Shown piece by piece: positions 1 to 7,273 of a stretch of DNA of 7,800 bases (within the stretch, counting starts at the first letter, position 1; every line of letters starts with the position of its first letter). The notes beneath the pieces were generated by a model that searched no databases, had not been told where the DNA came from, and worked only from the letters and a program-made list of their open reading frames with translations. The stretch is from positions 1-7,800 of the forward strand of contig JAQVLM010000135.1 in the NCBI GenBank assembly GCA_028704125.1, given 5' to 3'. Source of the DNA: Opitutales bacterium (GTDB lineage Bacteria > Verrucomicrobiota > Verrucomicrobiia > Opitutales > JAFGAQ01). The translations under genes were made by a program, and so were the position numbers.

Positions 1-45
1 CCATGGTATAGTCCGGTCTGTATCGATTGAGTTCCTCTATTTTCC
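1..45 (+). other. Upstream leader of the GH52 gene
   Basis: No coding region can be assigned here. A stop codon (TGA, 28-30) in frame with the GH52 gene limits that gene to starts downstream of it, and ATG at 46 is the first one. The 14 bases before the start are pyrimidine-rich and contain no Shine-Dalgarno-like purine stretch. TATAGT at 7-12 resembles a -10 box, but any matching -35 box would lie outside the window, so no promoter is called. Confidence 0.4.
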
Positions 46-2172
46 ATGGCAAAGAAAACAGCAGCTTCCCCAGTTGAGAGCTACCATTCGCAGCACTCGC
101 CGTTTGGAGCGTTTTCAAGTTTCACGCTTGGACTGATCAACAGTTCCGGAGGGTTTGGGCATGCGTTGAGGGGGCCGGCGCGTCAGAATGTATACATCGG
201 CTTTCGGGAATCGGAGGGTTCGAGATGGAGACTGCTTCCGTTTTTCAAGCCTACCGAGTGGAATGAATCCGCCTTTACCGGTGAAGCGGCCACCGCACGT
301 CCTCCGGCGGATTTTGATCCGCTTACTTCCGATGAGACCAAGCGGACTCTCGGTTGGGCGAGCGATTCCTGGTCGGCTGCAAAGGGCCGTTTTGGATTCT
401 CGATTTTGTCACCCTTTGGAGAAATGCCGGATCCCAACAAGATGGGCATTGAGGATTCCAGGAAGCACCTTTCCCCCCATGTGAATGCGTGGATCGAATA
501 CGATAACACCAAGGGGAAGAAAGATGCGGAGCTGGTTTTCGGAGTAGGGGATCCGGACCGTTTGTTCCGTCCGCTCGAAGACACCGAGAAGCGACTGCAA
601 GGATTTGCGGTCAACACCGAATTTGGTTTTGCCACGACTCCGGATGAAGCAATTGAAACCCGCCAAGGATTTGACATCCTGAATCCCCGTTTCCGCGACT
701 ACCGTGGCCTGCTGGTTATCGGGGGAGAGTCCGGTTTGATTTTCCGCGTGAAAGCCGGCGAAAAACGCCGTTTTCCTCTGGTTCTCGGTTTTTACCGTGA
801 CGGTGTGGTGAGCACGGGCGTTTCGGCGCGTTATGCCTACACGCGTTGTTTTAAGAATTTGGAGGATGTGATGCTCCACGGGTTGGCCCATCACGCCTAT
901 TATGAGGGGCTATCAGTGTTGAGGGACAGGGAATTGGAGGAATCCGGACTCAGCCTAGATCAGCAGTTCCTCATCGCGCAATCGACTCATAGCTATTTTG
1001 GAAGCTCCCAATTGCTTTGGGGCAAAGACGGCGCGATCTATGTGGTGAATGAAGGTGAGTACCGCATGATGAACACCTTTGATCTTTCGGTGGATCAGAT
1101 GTTCTTCGAAATCCGGTTCTTTCCCTGGGCGGTCAAAAACATTCTGGAACAGTTTGTTAACCGCTATTCCTATAAGGACCGGATCAAGGTTTCCAGTGGA
1201 CGGCTGAGTAAGGGCGGTATCTCCTTTACCCATGACATGGGCGTGATGCATGCGTTCACACCGAAGGGACGATCGAGCTATGAATGTGAGAATCTGACCG
1301 GATGTTTCAGTCATATGACCATGGAGCAGCTCCTGAACTGGGTGCTGACAGCCGGAACCTACGGGCTCAGAACCGGCGATACTGAGTGGCTGGAGTCGCG
1401 CCGGGATGTGATCGAAGCCTGTGCTGAAAGCATGATGAACCGGGATCACCCGAAGGCGTCCAAGCGCAACGGGATTCTGAAGTTTGACAGTGCCCGTTGC
1501 GGTGCCGAAGGAGCGGAAATAACCACTTATGATAGCCTGGATGTGAGTCTGGGGCAGGCCCGCAACAATCTGTACCTGGCTGTGAAGACCCTGGGTGCGT
1601 GGATTCTTCTTGAAAAGGTGTTTGAAAAACTCGGAATGGCTGACGCTTCCCGCAATGCAGCTGCGTCCGCGGATCGTCTTGCGAAGACAGTGTCGGGTTA
1701 TTTCGATCCCAAGGCGGGTATGTTTCCCGCCGTTTTCGAAGGTGGAAACCGGTCCCGTATTATTCCGGCAGTGGAAGGGTTTGCCTATCCGGTTTACCTT
1801 GGCATGACAGACATTTGTGATCGGAATGGCCGATTCAAGGAACTGATGGACAAGTTGAGCCGTCACATGTGCAAGATTTTCAAGCCGGGGGTCTGCCTGG
1901 ATGCGAAGACGGGTGCCTGGAAGATCAGCAGTACCAGCACCAACACTTGGTTCAGCAAGATTGCCTTGAGTCAGTTTGTGGTGCGCAAGCTTTTCCCTGA
2001 GGCTTTGAATCCAAAGGCATTGGCGGCGGACCGCGTGCATGCGGATTGGCAACGCCAGCCGCCTTGTGGCTCGCAGGCAATGTGCGACCAGATCCGGAGC
2101 GATACCGGAGTGCCGTGTGGCAGCCGCTATTATCCGCGTTGTGTCACCACCGTGCTGTGGATGGACGAGTGA
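46..2172 (+). CDS. GH52 beta-xylosidase, cytoplasmic
   Basis: This protein hydrolyses xylobiose and short xylo-oligosaccharides from the non-reducing end to xylose (EC 3.2.1.37), with retention of configuration in this family. At 708 residues it closely matches the ~705 residues of Geobacillus stearothermophilus XynB2, and similarity runs from end to end. The N-terminal family block HSPFGAFSSFTLG lies at residues 17-29, followed by PARQNVYIG near 44-52. The nucleophile block VVNEGEYRMMNTFD holds E336, matching E335 of XynB2. The block TTYDSLDVSLGQARNNLYL holds D496, matching acid/base D495. The C-terminus ends in the family-like SRYYPR...VLWMDE, so the gene is intact. There is no signal peptide, so it should act in the cytoplasm on sugars brought in by the GPH carrier encoded 54 bp downstream. 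ATG at 46 is chosen because an in-frame TGA lies at 28-30; no Shine-Dalgarno sequence precedes it. Four cysteines (C674, C680, C691, C699) crowd the last 35 residues, which the Geobacillus enzyme, as I recall it, lacks. Confidence 0.95.
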   Translation: MAKKTAASPVESYHSQHSPFGAFSSFTLGLINSSGGFGHALRGPARQNVYIGFRESEGSRWRLLPFFKPTEWNESAFTGEAATARPPADFDPLTSDETKRTLGWASDSWSAAKGRFGFSILSPFGEMPDPNKMGIEDSRKHLSPHVNAWIEYDNTKGKKDAELVFGVGDPDRLFRPLEDTEKRLQGFAVNTEFGFATTPDEAIETRQGFDILNPRFRDYRGLLVIGGESGLIFRVKAGEKRRFPLVLGFYRDGVVSTGVSARYAYTRCFKNLEDVMLHGLAHHAYYEGLSVLRDRELEESGLSLDQQFLIAQSTHSYFGSSQLLWGKDGAIYVVNEGEYRMMNTFDLSVDQMFFEIRFFPWAVKNILEQFVNRYSYKDRIKVSSGRLSKGGISFTHDMGVMHAFTPKGRSSYECENLTGCFSHMTMEQLLNWVLTAGTYGLRTGDTEWLESRRDVIEACAESMMNRDHPKASKRNGILKFDSARCGAEGAEITTYDSLDVSLGQARNNLYLAVKTLGAWILLEKVFEKLGMADASRNAAASADRLAKTVSGYFDPKAGMFPAVFEGGNRSRIIPAVEGFAYPVYLGMTDICDRNGRFKELMDKLSRHMCKIFKPGVCLDAKTGAWKISSTSTNTWFSKIALSQFVVRKLFPEALNPKALAADRVHADWQRQPPCGSQAMCDQIRSDTGVPCGSRYYPRCVTTVLWMDE

Positions 2173-2203
2173 ATCGGATCCGCGATGACCTGACTGTTTT
2201 CAA

Positions 2204-2225
2204 TATCCCCAAACATTATCCCAAA
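2204..2225 (+). repeat. Imperfect direct repeat before the GPH start codon
   Basis: TATCCCCAAA (2204-2213) and TATCCCAAA (2217-2225) are two near-identical copies with a 13-base period. They end one base before the ATG of the GPH gene, in the place where a Shine-Dalgarno sequence would be expected. Neither copy resembles one. The repeat may be chance in a short A/T-rich leader or a binding site for a translational regulator; the sequence alone does not decide this. Confidence 0.3.
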
Positions 2226-2226
2226 T

Positions 2227-3741
2227 ATGTCACATTACACACAGAAATTATCCTTTGGCGAAAAAGCCGGATATAGCGTCGGAGACGGAGCCGCGAATCT
2301 TGTCTTTCAGGTCCTGATGGCCTATCAGTTCCTGTTTTTCACCCAGGTTATGGGCATTTCGCCTGGAAAAGCGGGAACTTTGTTTCTTGCGGGTCGCATT
2401 TTCGATGCGATCACCGACCCGATGATGGGAGTGATTGCGGACCGGACCAAGACACGTTGGGGCCGGTTTCGTCCCTGGTTGATGTGGTCTGCTCTGCCGT
2501 TTGCGGGCATTTTTTGGATGACCTTTACTTCGCCGGGCTTCGAGCCGACCATGCAGACGGTTTATGCATACGGAATGTATTTTCTTCTGATGCTTCTCTA
2601 CACGATCAACAACGTGCCTTATTGTGCGTTGGGAGGAGTGATGACCGGAGACGTGGATGAACGCACCAGTCTGAATACCTATCGCTTTGTGGCAACAACC
2701 ACGGCGACTTTTATTGTGACGGGACTCACGTTGCCGCTGGTGGCCAAGTTCGGACAAGGCGATGATGCAAAGGGATGGTCTGCTGTTATGGGCATCTTTG
2801 CAGTGGTGATGATCGTGCTTTTCCTGATTACTTTTTTGACGACCCGTGAACGGGTAGAACCTGATCCCGAACAGGTGAATTCTATCAAGCAGGACATCAA
2901 GGACCTTTTCAAAAACAAGCCTTGGGTTGTGCTCTTTGCCGCAACTCTGTGTATCTTCGTGATGCTGGTGGTTCGCGGTGGGTCGCTTACGCTTTATTTC
3001 CGTGAAGTTGCGGATCTGGATTCGATGTTCGCTTTCCTGCAGCGTTTTAATCTGGTGGTTCCGGATGAAGGTGTGTCCATGACCGTGATGCAGAAGTTCC
3101 TCGATACATTCGGGTTGTTGCTGCAGAAGGACCAGAGCAACGTATCCGGTGTGACCTACGGATTTATCAACATGGTCGGCAACGCGACCACGCTGGTTGG
3201 GGTGTTGTTGTCGAAGCCCTTGTCGATGCGCTTCGGCAAAAAAACAGTTTTCACGATTAGTCTGGCAGCTACCGCGCTATGCACATTCTGGTTGATGCTG
3301 ATTCCGGCTTCCAACAGTGGAATGATCTTTGTTCAGGGCATTCTTTGGGGGGCTTGTTATGGTCCTTCCATTCCGCTGCTCTGGTCGATGATTGCCGATA
3401 CTGCGGATTTCTCGGAATGGCAGACTGGACGTCGTTCTACTGCCTTTGCATTTGCGGGGGTTGTTTTCGCTTTGAAGTTTGGTCTAGGCGTAGGTGGCGC
3501 TGTTCAGGGATGGCTGCTCGGTTTCTATGGTTACCAGAGTGGTTCAGGAGTGGTTCAGACCGAATCGGCTGTGACGGGGGTGATGCATTGTTCGGCAGTG
3601 TATCCTGCTCTGTTCCTTGTGGGAGCCGTGGTTTTGATGCTTTTCTACCCGATCTCAAAGGAGCTGAACTATCGGATTGCCGATGAACTCGCAGGTCGCC
3701 GGAAGAATTTTGCGAATGCTGACAACAAGACCCAAAGCTGA
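2227..3741 (+). CDS. GPH-family oligosaccharide/pentoside:cation symporter (MFS)
   Basis: This is an inner-membrane carrier of the glycoside-pentoside-hexuronide:cation family (relatives MelB, XynP, YicJ). It probably imports xylo-oligosaccharides or xylosides with H+ or Na+. Twelve hydrophobic segments can be placed at roughly 24-42, 47-70, 84-102, 111-133, 155-175, 184-205, 233-256, 310-330, 341-359, 365-390, 404-430 and 456-475. The family signature RIFDAITDPMMG (57-68) supplies D60 and D64, matching the cation-site D55 and D59 of MelB. It is followed by the loop RTKTRWGRFRPW. The late signature MIADTADFSEWQTGRRS (388-404) is also present. At 504 residues it is longer than the usual ~450-470. 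The excess lies between segments 7 and 8 (about 258-310), a hydrophilic to amphipathic stretch. The ATG at 2227 gives the normal family N-terminus. The substrate is inferred from the neighbouring xylan enzymes, and a glucuronide is a possible alternative. The stop codon directly abuts the next gene. Confidence 0.93.
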   Translation: MSHYTQKLSFGEKAGYSVGDGAANLVFQVLMAYQFLFFTQVMGISPGKAGTLFLAGRIFDAITDPMMGVIADRTKTRWGRFRPWLMWSALPFAGIFWMTFTSPGFEPTMQTVYAYGMYFLLMLLYTINNVPYCALGGVMTGDVDERTSLNTYRFVATTTATFIVTGLTLPLVAKFGQGDDAKGWSAVMGIFAVVMIVLFLITFLTTRERVEPDPEQVNSIKQDIKDLFKNKPWVVLFAATLCIFVMLVVRGGSLTLYFREVADLDSMFAFLQRFNLVVPDEGVSMTVMQKFLDTFGLLLQKDQSNVSGVTYGFINMVGNATTLVGVLLSKPLSMRFGKKTVFTISLAATALCTFWLMLIPASNSGMIFVQGILWGACYGPSIPLLWSMIADTADFSEWQTGRRSTAFAFAGVVFALKFGLGVGGAVQGWLLGFYGYQSGSGVVQTESAVTGVMHCSAVYPALFLVGAVVLMLFYPISKELNYRIADELAGRRKNFANADNKTQS

Positions 3742-3747
3742 GTGATG
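3742..3747 (+). promoter_or_regulatory. Tandem GTG-ATG start abutting the upstream stop
   Basis: The GPH stop codon TGA (3739-3741) is followed at once by GTG (3742-3744) and ATG (3745-3747), in the same frame as the GH8 gene. No Shine-Dalgarno sequence stands in front. This arrangement suggests initiation by ribosomes finishing the upstream gene (translational coupling). Which of the two codons is used cannot be decided from sequence; ATG at 3745 is the more usual choice and shortens the protein by one residue. Confidence 0.5.
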
Positions 3748-5001
3748 ATTTCTTGGATATATGTGGTAATACTAGGGATATCCAGTGTTGTAGGGGAGAT
3801 CCCCCCCGGTTGTGCTGCCGATGAGGTGGCGCGGCCGGGCGGGGATCCGTGCTCCCGCAACTTGTTCGGCGAGTGGCTGGGCAAGTCGGATTCCGAGATT
3901 GATACCCGTATCCAGGGTGCGTTTCAGCAATTGTTTTATGGTGATGACGCAAATGAGCGTCTTTACTACCCGGTCGGAGAGGACATGGCCTACATCTGGG
4001 ATGTGGCCAGCAATGATGTCCGCTCCGAGGGAATGTCCTACGGGATGATGATTGCGGTCCAGATGGACCGTCAGGAAGAGTTTGACCGGCTTTGGAAGTG
4101 GGCGTGGACCTACATGCGCCATCCCGATGGCCCTCGGAAAGGGTATTTCGCATGGCAGTGTGCCACGGATGGGTCGCAGATGGATCCGGGATCGGCTTCC
4201 GACGGTGAGCTTTGGATCGCGATGTCGCTTTTCCTCGCTTCCGGCAGATGGGGCGATGGAGACGGCATCTTTGATTACCGTGCGGAGGCGAATGCTATTC
4301 TAAAGGCGATGCTCAATGCGGATCGCTCGCATGATGACATCAGCAGTATGTTTGACCTGAATCGCAAGGTGATTCGTTTTGTGCCTTTGGATTCGTGGGC
4401 CGGGGTGACCGATCCCTCCTACCACCTGCCGTCGTTTCTGGAATGCTTTGCCCGATGGGCGGACGCGGACCGCACGTTTTGGGCTGATGCGGCCGAAGCC
4501 GCCCGTGAAATGCTGCGCAAGTCGGCGCATCCCGAAACCGGGCTGATGCCGGACTATTCCGATTTTGAGGGCAAACCCTATGTGTTGGGTGGACACGAGG
4601 ATTTCCGTTTTGATGCATGGCGTACCTTGGCCAATGTGGCCATGGATCATGTGTGGTTTGGCAAGGATCCCTGGCAGTTGGAGCAGAGCGTGCGCGTGCT
4701 GGGCTTCCTCGGATCATTTGGTCCGCAGCTTCCGAATCAGTTTACCGTCGATGGAAAACCATTGAGTGAGCAACCTTCGCCCGGACTCTTTGCGATGGCT
4801 GCGGTGGGTTCTCAGGCGGTTGATCGTGAGACAGGCTTGCCATTTGTGCAGTATTTGTGGGATGCTCCCACTCCGACAGGACTTTATCGCTATTACGATG
4901 GTCTGCTTGTTCTGATGGGATTGATTCACGTGTCGGGAGATTTCTGTGTTTACGCTCCGGATCAGGATGAGGAGGCTTCGTGCTGTTCCACTCAACCCTG
5001 A
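3742..5001 (+). CDS. GH8 reducing-end xylose-releasing exo-oligoxylanase-like enzyme (Rex type)
   Basis: This is a family 8 inverting glycoside hydrolase, closest in style to Rex enzymes (EC 3.2.1.156) that release xylose from the reducing end of xylo-oligosaccharides. From RNLF at residue 39 onward it follows Bacillus halodurans Rex block by block. SEGMSYGMM holds the general acid E96 (Rex E70), SASDGEL holds D154 (Rex D128), DPSYHLP holds Y227 (Rex Y198), and FRFDAWR holds the catalytic base D291 (Rex D263). YRYYDGLLVLMGLIHVSG is the usual C-terminal block. Its length of 419 residues is typical, plus about 35 extra at the N-terminus. That extension is hydrophobic at residues 3-17 and has a possible CAA/D cleavage site after A26. 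It lacks a basic residue before the core, so export is uncertain. The loop at 338-349 (GKPLSEQPSPGL) lacks the LHP motif and its histidine, which in Rex binds the reducing-end sugar. A secreted endo-xylanase of GH8 is the main alternative. The next gene begins 13 bp downstream. Confidence 0.88.
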   Translation: MMISWIYVVILGISSVVGEIPPGCAADEVARPGGDPCSRNLFGEWLGKSDSEIDTRIQGAFQQLFYGDDANERLYYPVGEDMAYIWDVASNDVRSEGMSYGMMIAVQMDRQEEFDRLWKWAWTYMRHPDGPRKGYFAWQCATDGSQMDPGSASDGELWIAMSLFLASGRWGDGDGIFDYRAEANAILKAMLNADRSHDDISSMFDLNRKVIRFVPLDSWAGVTDPSYHLPSFLECFARWADADRTFWADAAEAAREMLRKSAHPETGLMPDYSDFEGKPYVLGGHEDFRFDAWRTLANVAMDHVWFGKDPWQLEQSVRVLGFLGSFGPQLPNQFTVDGKPLSEQPSPGLFAMAAVGSQAVDRETGLPFVQYLWDAPTPTGLYRYYDGLLVLMGLIHVSGDFCVYAPDQDEEASCCSTQP

Positions 5002-5006
5002 TCCCT

Positions 5007-5009
5007 AGG
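5007..5009 (+). promoter_or_regulatory. Weak Shine-Dalgarno-like AGG before the GH67 gene
   Basis: AGG at 5007-5009 stands five bases before the ATG at 5015. It is short, but it is the best ribosome-binding-like match among the gene starts in this window and slightly favours the 5015 start. The competing in-frame ATG at 5081 is preceded by a run of four G (5077-5080) that directly touches the start codon, which is too close for normal pairing. Confidence 0.3.
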
Positions 5010-5014
5010 CGTCC

Positions 5015-7273
5015 ATGAAACCGAATCCGTTTGTTCTTCATAAACCCATCTTGCATACCGTTAACCCTCTGCGGTTGGGGATGGTTTGCCGTTTCCTGAC
5101 ACAGTTCACATGCCTTCTCGCGGTGGTCGTGTGTGGTTTGGGTTGCGGAATTTTGCGCGCGGATGACGGTTACCGTGCATGGTTGCGCTATGATCCGCTG
5201 GACCAACTTTCGCAAAGGCAGGCATGGACTGCTGTCGCGAGCGGTTATATCTGCCGTGAGGATGATCCATCGGTCCAGGTGGCGTTGGAGGAGTTGAAGA
5301 GCGGATTGGGTGGGCTGCTCGGAATTGAACCTGAGGTTCGTCCGGAAGTGTCGGGTTCAGGTGGGGTCCTGATTGGCACCATTGACGGCAACCCTGAAAT
5401 CGCGGTTCGTTTGCGTCCGGATGACGCGGATCAGATCGGCTCCGAAGGCTACGTGGTCCGGACCTATGCAAACGGGAATGGAAAGCCCTTGGTGATGGTT
5501 GCCGCCCGCTCGGGGATTGGTGTACTGTATGGCGTGTTTGATTTGCTTCGTCAGGTTCAGACCGGGGTGTATCCCTACGGGCTCGACAGGGTCGACCAGC
5601 CGAAGATCGGTTTGCGTATGCTCAACCATTGGGACAACCTCAACCGGACGGTTGAGCGAGGCTACGCAGGATTTTCGCTCTGGGAATGGTTCGAGTTGCC
5701 TGACTACATCAGTCCACGTTACCGTGACTATGCCAGATTGTGTGCATCGGTGGGGATCAACGCCAGCGTGCTGACCAACGTAAATGCAAACGCAGTGATT
5801 TTGACGGAACCCTACCTCGAGAAGGTGGCGGCTTTGGCGGACGTGTTCCGTCCATACGGGGTCCGGGTGTATCTCACGGCCCGTTTCAGTGCGCCGATGG
5901 AAATTGGAGGGCTCGAAACGGCCGACCCGTTGGATCCGTTGGTTGCGGGGTGGTGGAAACAGAAAGTCGAGGAGATCTATCGGCATGTGCCGGATTTTGG
6001 CGGATTTCTGGTGAAAGCGAATTCGGAAGGTCAGCCGGGGCCGCAGGACTATGGGCGGTCCCATGCGGACGGAGCCAACATGATGGCAGATGCTCTGGCT
6101 CCACACGGTGGGACCGTGATGTGGCGCGCATTTGTCTATGCGGCCGAGATCGAGATGGACCGCGCCATGCAGGCATACGCCGAGTTTCAGCCTTTGGATG
6201 GCACCTTTCGTCCGAATGTATTTGTTCAGATCAAGAATGGAGCGATCGATTTCATGCCGACGGAGCCTTTTCACCCCTTGTTTGGGGCGATGCCGAAGAC
6301 CCGGCAGACGCTGGAGTTGCAGATCACGCAGGAATACCTCGGAGCCTCCATTCATCTCGCCTACCTTGCTCCGATGTGGAAGCAATGCCTGGATGCGGAT
6401 ACCCGGATGGCGGGTGAGGGCACCACAGTCGCAAAGGTGATTGCCGGAACCGACAGTGCCGACGGATATTTGCCCGGCGCGATTGCGGGCGTAGCGAACA
6501 CCGGCACAAACCGCAATTGGACCGGGCACCCCTTGGCCGCTGCCAACTGGTATGCGTTCGGGCGCTTGGCCTGGAATCCGGACTTGAGTTCCGAGGCGGT
6601 CGCCGGGGAATGGGTACGCATGACCTTTTCGAATGATGCCAGTGTGGTGGAGCCTTTACAGAAGATGCTGATGGAATCCCATCCGGCCGTGGTCGACTAC
6701 ATGATGCCGTTGGGCTTGCATCATATCATGGCATGGGATCACCACTACGGACCTGGCCCTTGGATTGATCAGGGCCGCCCGGATTGGACCGCCGTCTACT
6801 ATCACAAGGCGGACAATGATGGCATCGGATTTGACCGGACGGCTTCCGGTTCGGGTGCGGTGCAGCAGTATCATCCGGATGTGGCGGGTCTGTTCGCGGA
6901 TGCCAACACTTGCCCCGATCGATACCTGCTCTGGTTTCACCATATGCCATGGGATCATCCGATGCCATCGGGGAATAATCTCTGGGATGAGCTTTGCCTG
7001 CGTTACCAGCGCGGTGTGGATACGGTCGGATCGTGGTTGGAAGTGTGGAGCGGGTTGAAAGATTGCATGGATGCGCAGCGCCACGATCATGTCATGCGGT
7101 TGTTGACCCGGCAAGAGCGGGAGTCCCGTTGGTGGAGGGATGCCTGCTTGTCCTATTTTCAGAGCTTCTCAAACCGGCCATTGCCGGAGGAAGTCGGTGC
7201 CCCTGAGCATGACCTCGAGTATTACCGTAACCTCAGGTTGCGGTATGTGCCCGGTACCCCGAGTGAACAATGA
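5015..7273 (+). CDS. aguA: GH67 alpha-glucuronidase, exported
   Basis: This enzyme cleaves alpha-1,2-linked (4-O-methyl-)glucuronic acid from the non-reducing terminal xylose of aldouronic acids (EC 3.2.1.139/131), with inversion. Three family regions follow in order: the N-terminal domain (about 53-185), the catalytic (beta/alpha)8 domain (about 190-510) and the helical C-terminal domain (about 510-740). FLVKANSEGQPGPQDYG holds the general acid E338 (E292 in Cellvibrio GlcA67A). QIKNGAIDF holds D412 and LQITQEYLG holds E440, matching the base pair D365/E393. Spacing between the three agrees with the family. Unlike the cytoplasmic Bacillus enzymes, it has an N-terminal extension with a hydrophobic core at 31-47 and a likely signal peptidase I site LRA/DD after A49, so it is probably periplasmic or secreted. 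A start at M23 (position 5081) would give a more compact signal peptide and is a real alternative. At 752 residues it is full length. Together with the uxuA gene downstream, it links side-chain removal to uronate catabolism. Confidence 0.96.
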   Translation: MKPNPFVLHKPILHTVNPLRLGMVCRFLTQFTCLLAVVVCGLGCGILRADDGYRAWLRYDPLDQLSQRQAWTAVASGYICREDDPSVQVALEELKSGLGGLLGIEPEVRPEVSGSGGVLIGTIDGNPEIAVRLRPDDADQIGSEGYVVRTYANGNGKPLVMVAARSGIGVLYGVFDLLRQVQTGVYPYGLDRVDQPKIGLRMLNHWDNLNRTVERGYAGFSLWEWFELPDYISPRYRDYARLCASVGINASVLTNVNANAVILTEPYLEKVAALADVFRPYGVRVYLTARFSAPMEIGGLETADPLDPLVAGWWKQKVEEIYRHVPDFGGFLVKANSEGQPGPQDYGRSHADGANMMADALAPHGGTVMWRAFVYAAEIEMDRAMQAYAEFQPLDGTFRPNVFVQIKNGAIDFMPTEPFHPLFGAMPKTRQTLELQITQEYLGASIHLAYLAPMWKQCLDADTRMAGEGTTVAKVIAGTDSADGYLPGAIAGVANTGTNRNWTGHPLAAANWYAFGRLAWNPDLSSEAVAGEWVRMTFSNDASVVEPLQKMLMESHPAVVDYMMPLGLHHIMAWDHHYGPGPWIDQGRPDWTAVYYHKADNDGIGFDRTASGSGAVQQYHPDVAGLFADANTCPDRYLLWFHHMPWDHPMPSGNNLWDELCLRYQRGVDTVGSWLEVWSGLKDCMDAQRHDHVMRLLTRQERESRWWRDACLSYFQSFSNRPLPEEVGAPEHDLEYYRNLRLRYVPGTPSEQ
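5081..5161 (+). other. Signal peptide of the GH67 enzyme (from the internal Met)
   Basis: Residues 23-49 form a basic-start segment (R26), then a hydrophobic core ending in LRA, with predicted cleavage before DDG. The two cysteines C40 and C44 have no proper lipobox: C44 has G at -3 and C40 has V at -1. A lipoprotein is therefore less likely than ordinary signal peptidase I processing. If translation starts at 5015, another 22 residues precede this segment, giving an unusually long n-region. Confidence 0.7.

Noticed and set aside
1..49. CCATGG repeated at 1-6 and 44-49
   Set aside because: A six-base repeat at this spacing is expected by chance; the second copy is simply the GH52 start codon context.
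955..2052. Long minus-strand open frame (365 codons) opposite the GH52 gene
   Set aside because: It lies wholly inside a confidently identified gene, and its translation shows no recognisable domain. It is a by-product of codon bias on the coding strand.
2175..2182. Palindrome CGGATCCG after the GH52 stop codon
   Set aside because: An eight-base palindrome containing a BamHI-like site has no loop or T-run and cannot be a terminator. GGATCC-like words recur by chance across this sequence.
3238..3244. Run of seven A in the GPH gene as a possible frameshift site
   Set aside because: It encodes the ordinary KK of a conserved FGKK loop. The codon phase does not fit a -1 slippery heptamer, and the frame continues through intact family motifs.
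3805..3816. Possible lipobox cysteine (PPGC, residue 24) in the GH8 protein
   Set aside because: Positions -3 and -2 are both proline instead of the L/V/I and small residues expected, so lipoprotein processing is not supported.
3437..4153. Minus-strand open frame crossing the GPH/GH8 junction
   Set aside because: It overlaps the conserved ends of two real genes and has no recognisable protein features.
5740..6417. Plus-strand open frame of 225 codons inside the GH67 gene
   Set aside because: It is a shifted reading of the GH67 catalytic domain without domain signals of its own.
5357..6529. Long minus-strand open frame (390 codons) opposite the GH67 gene
   Set aside because: The + strand here encodes all three GH67 catalytic blocks. 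The antisense translation looks like low-complexity shadow sequence rich in R, H and P.
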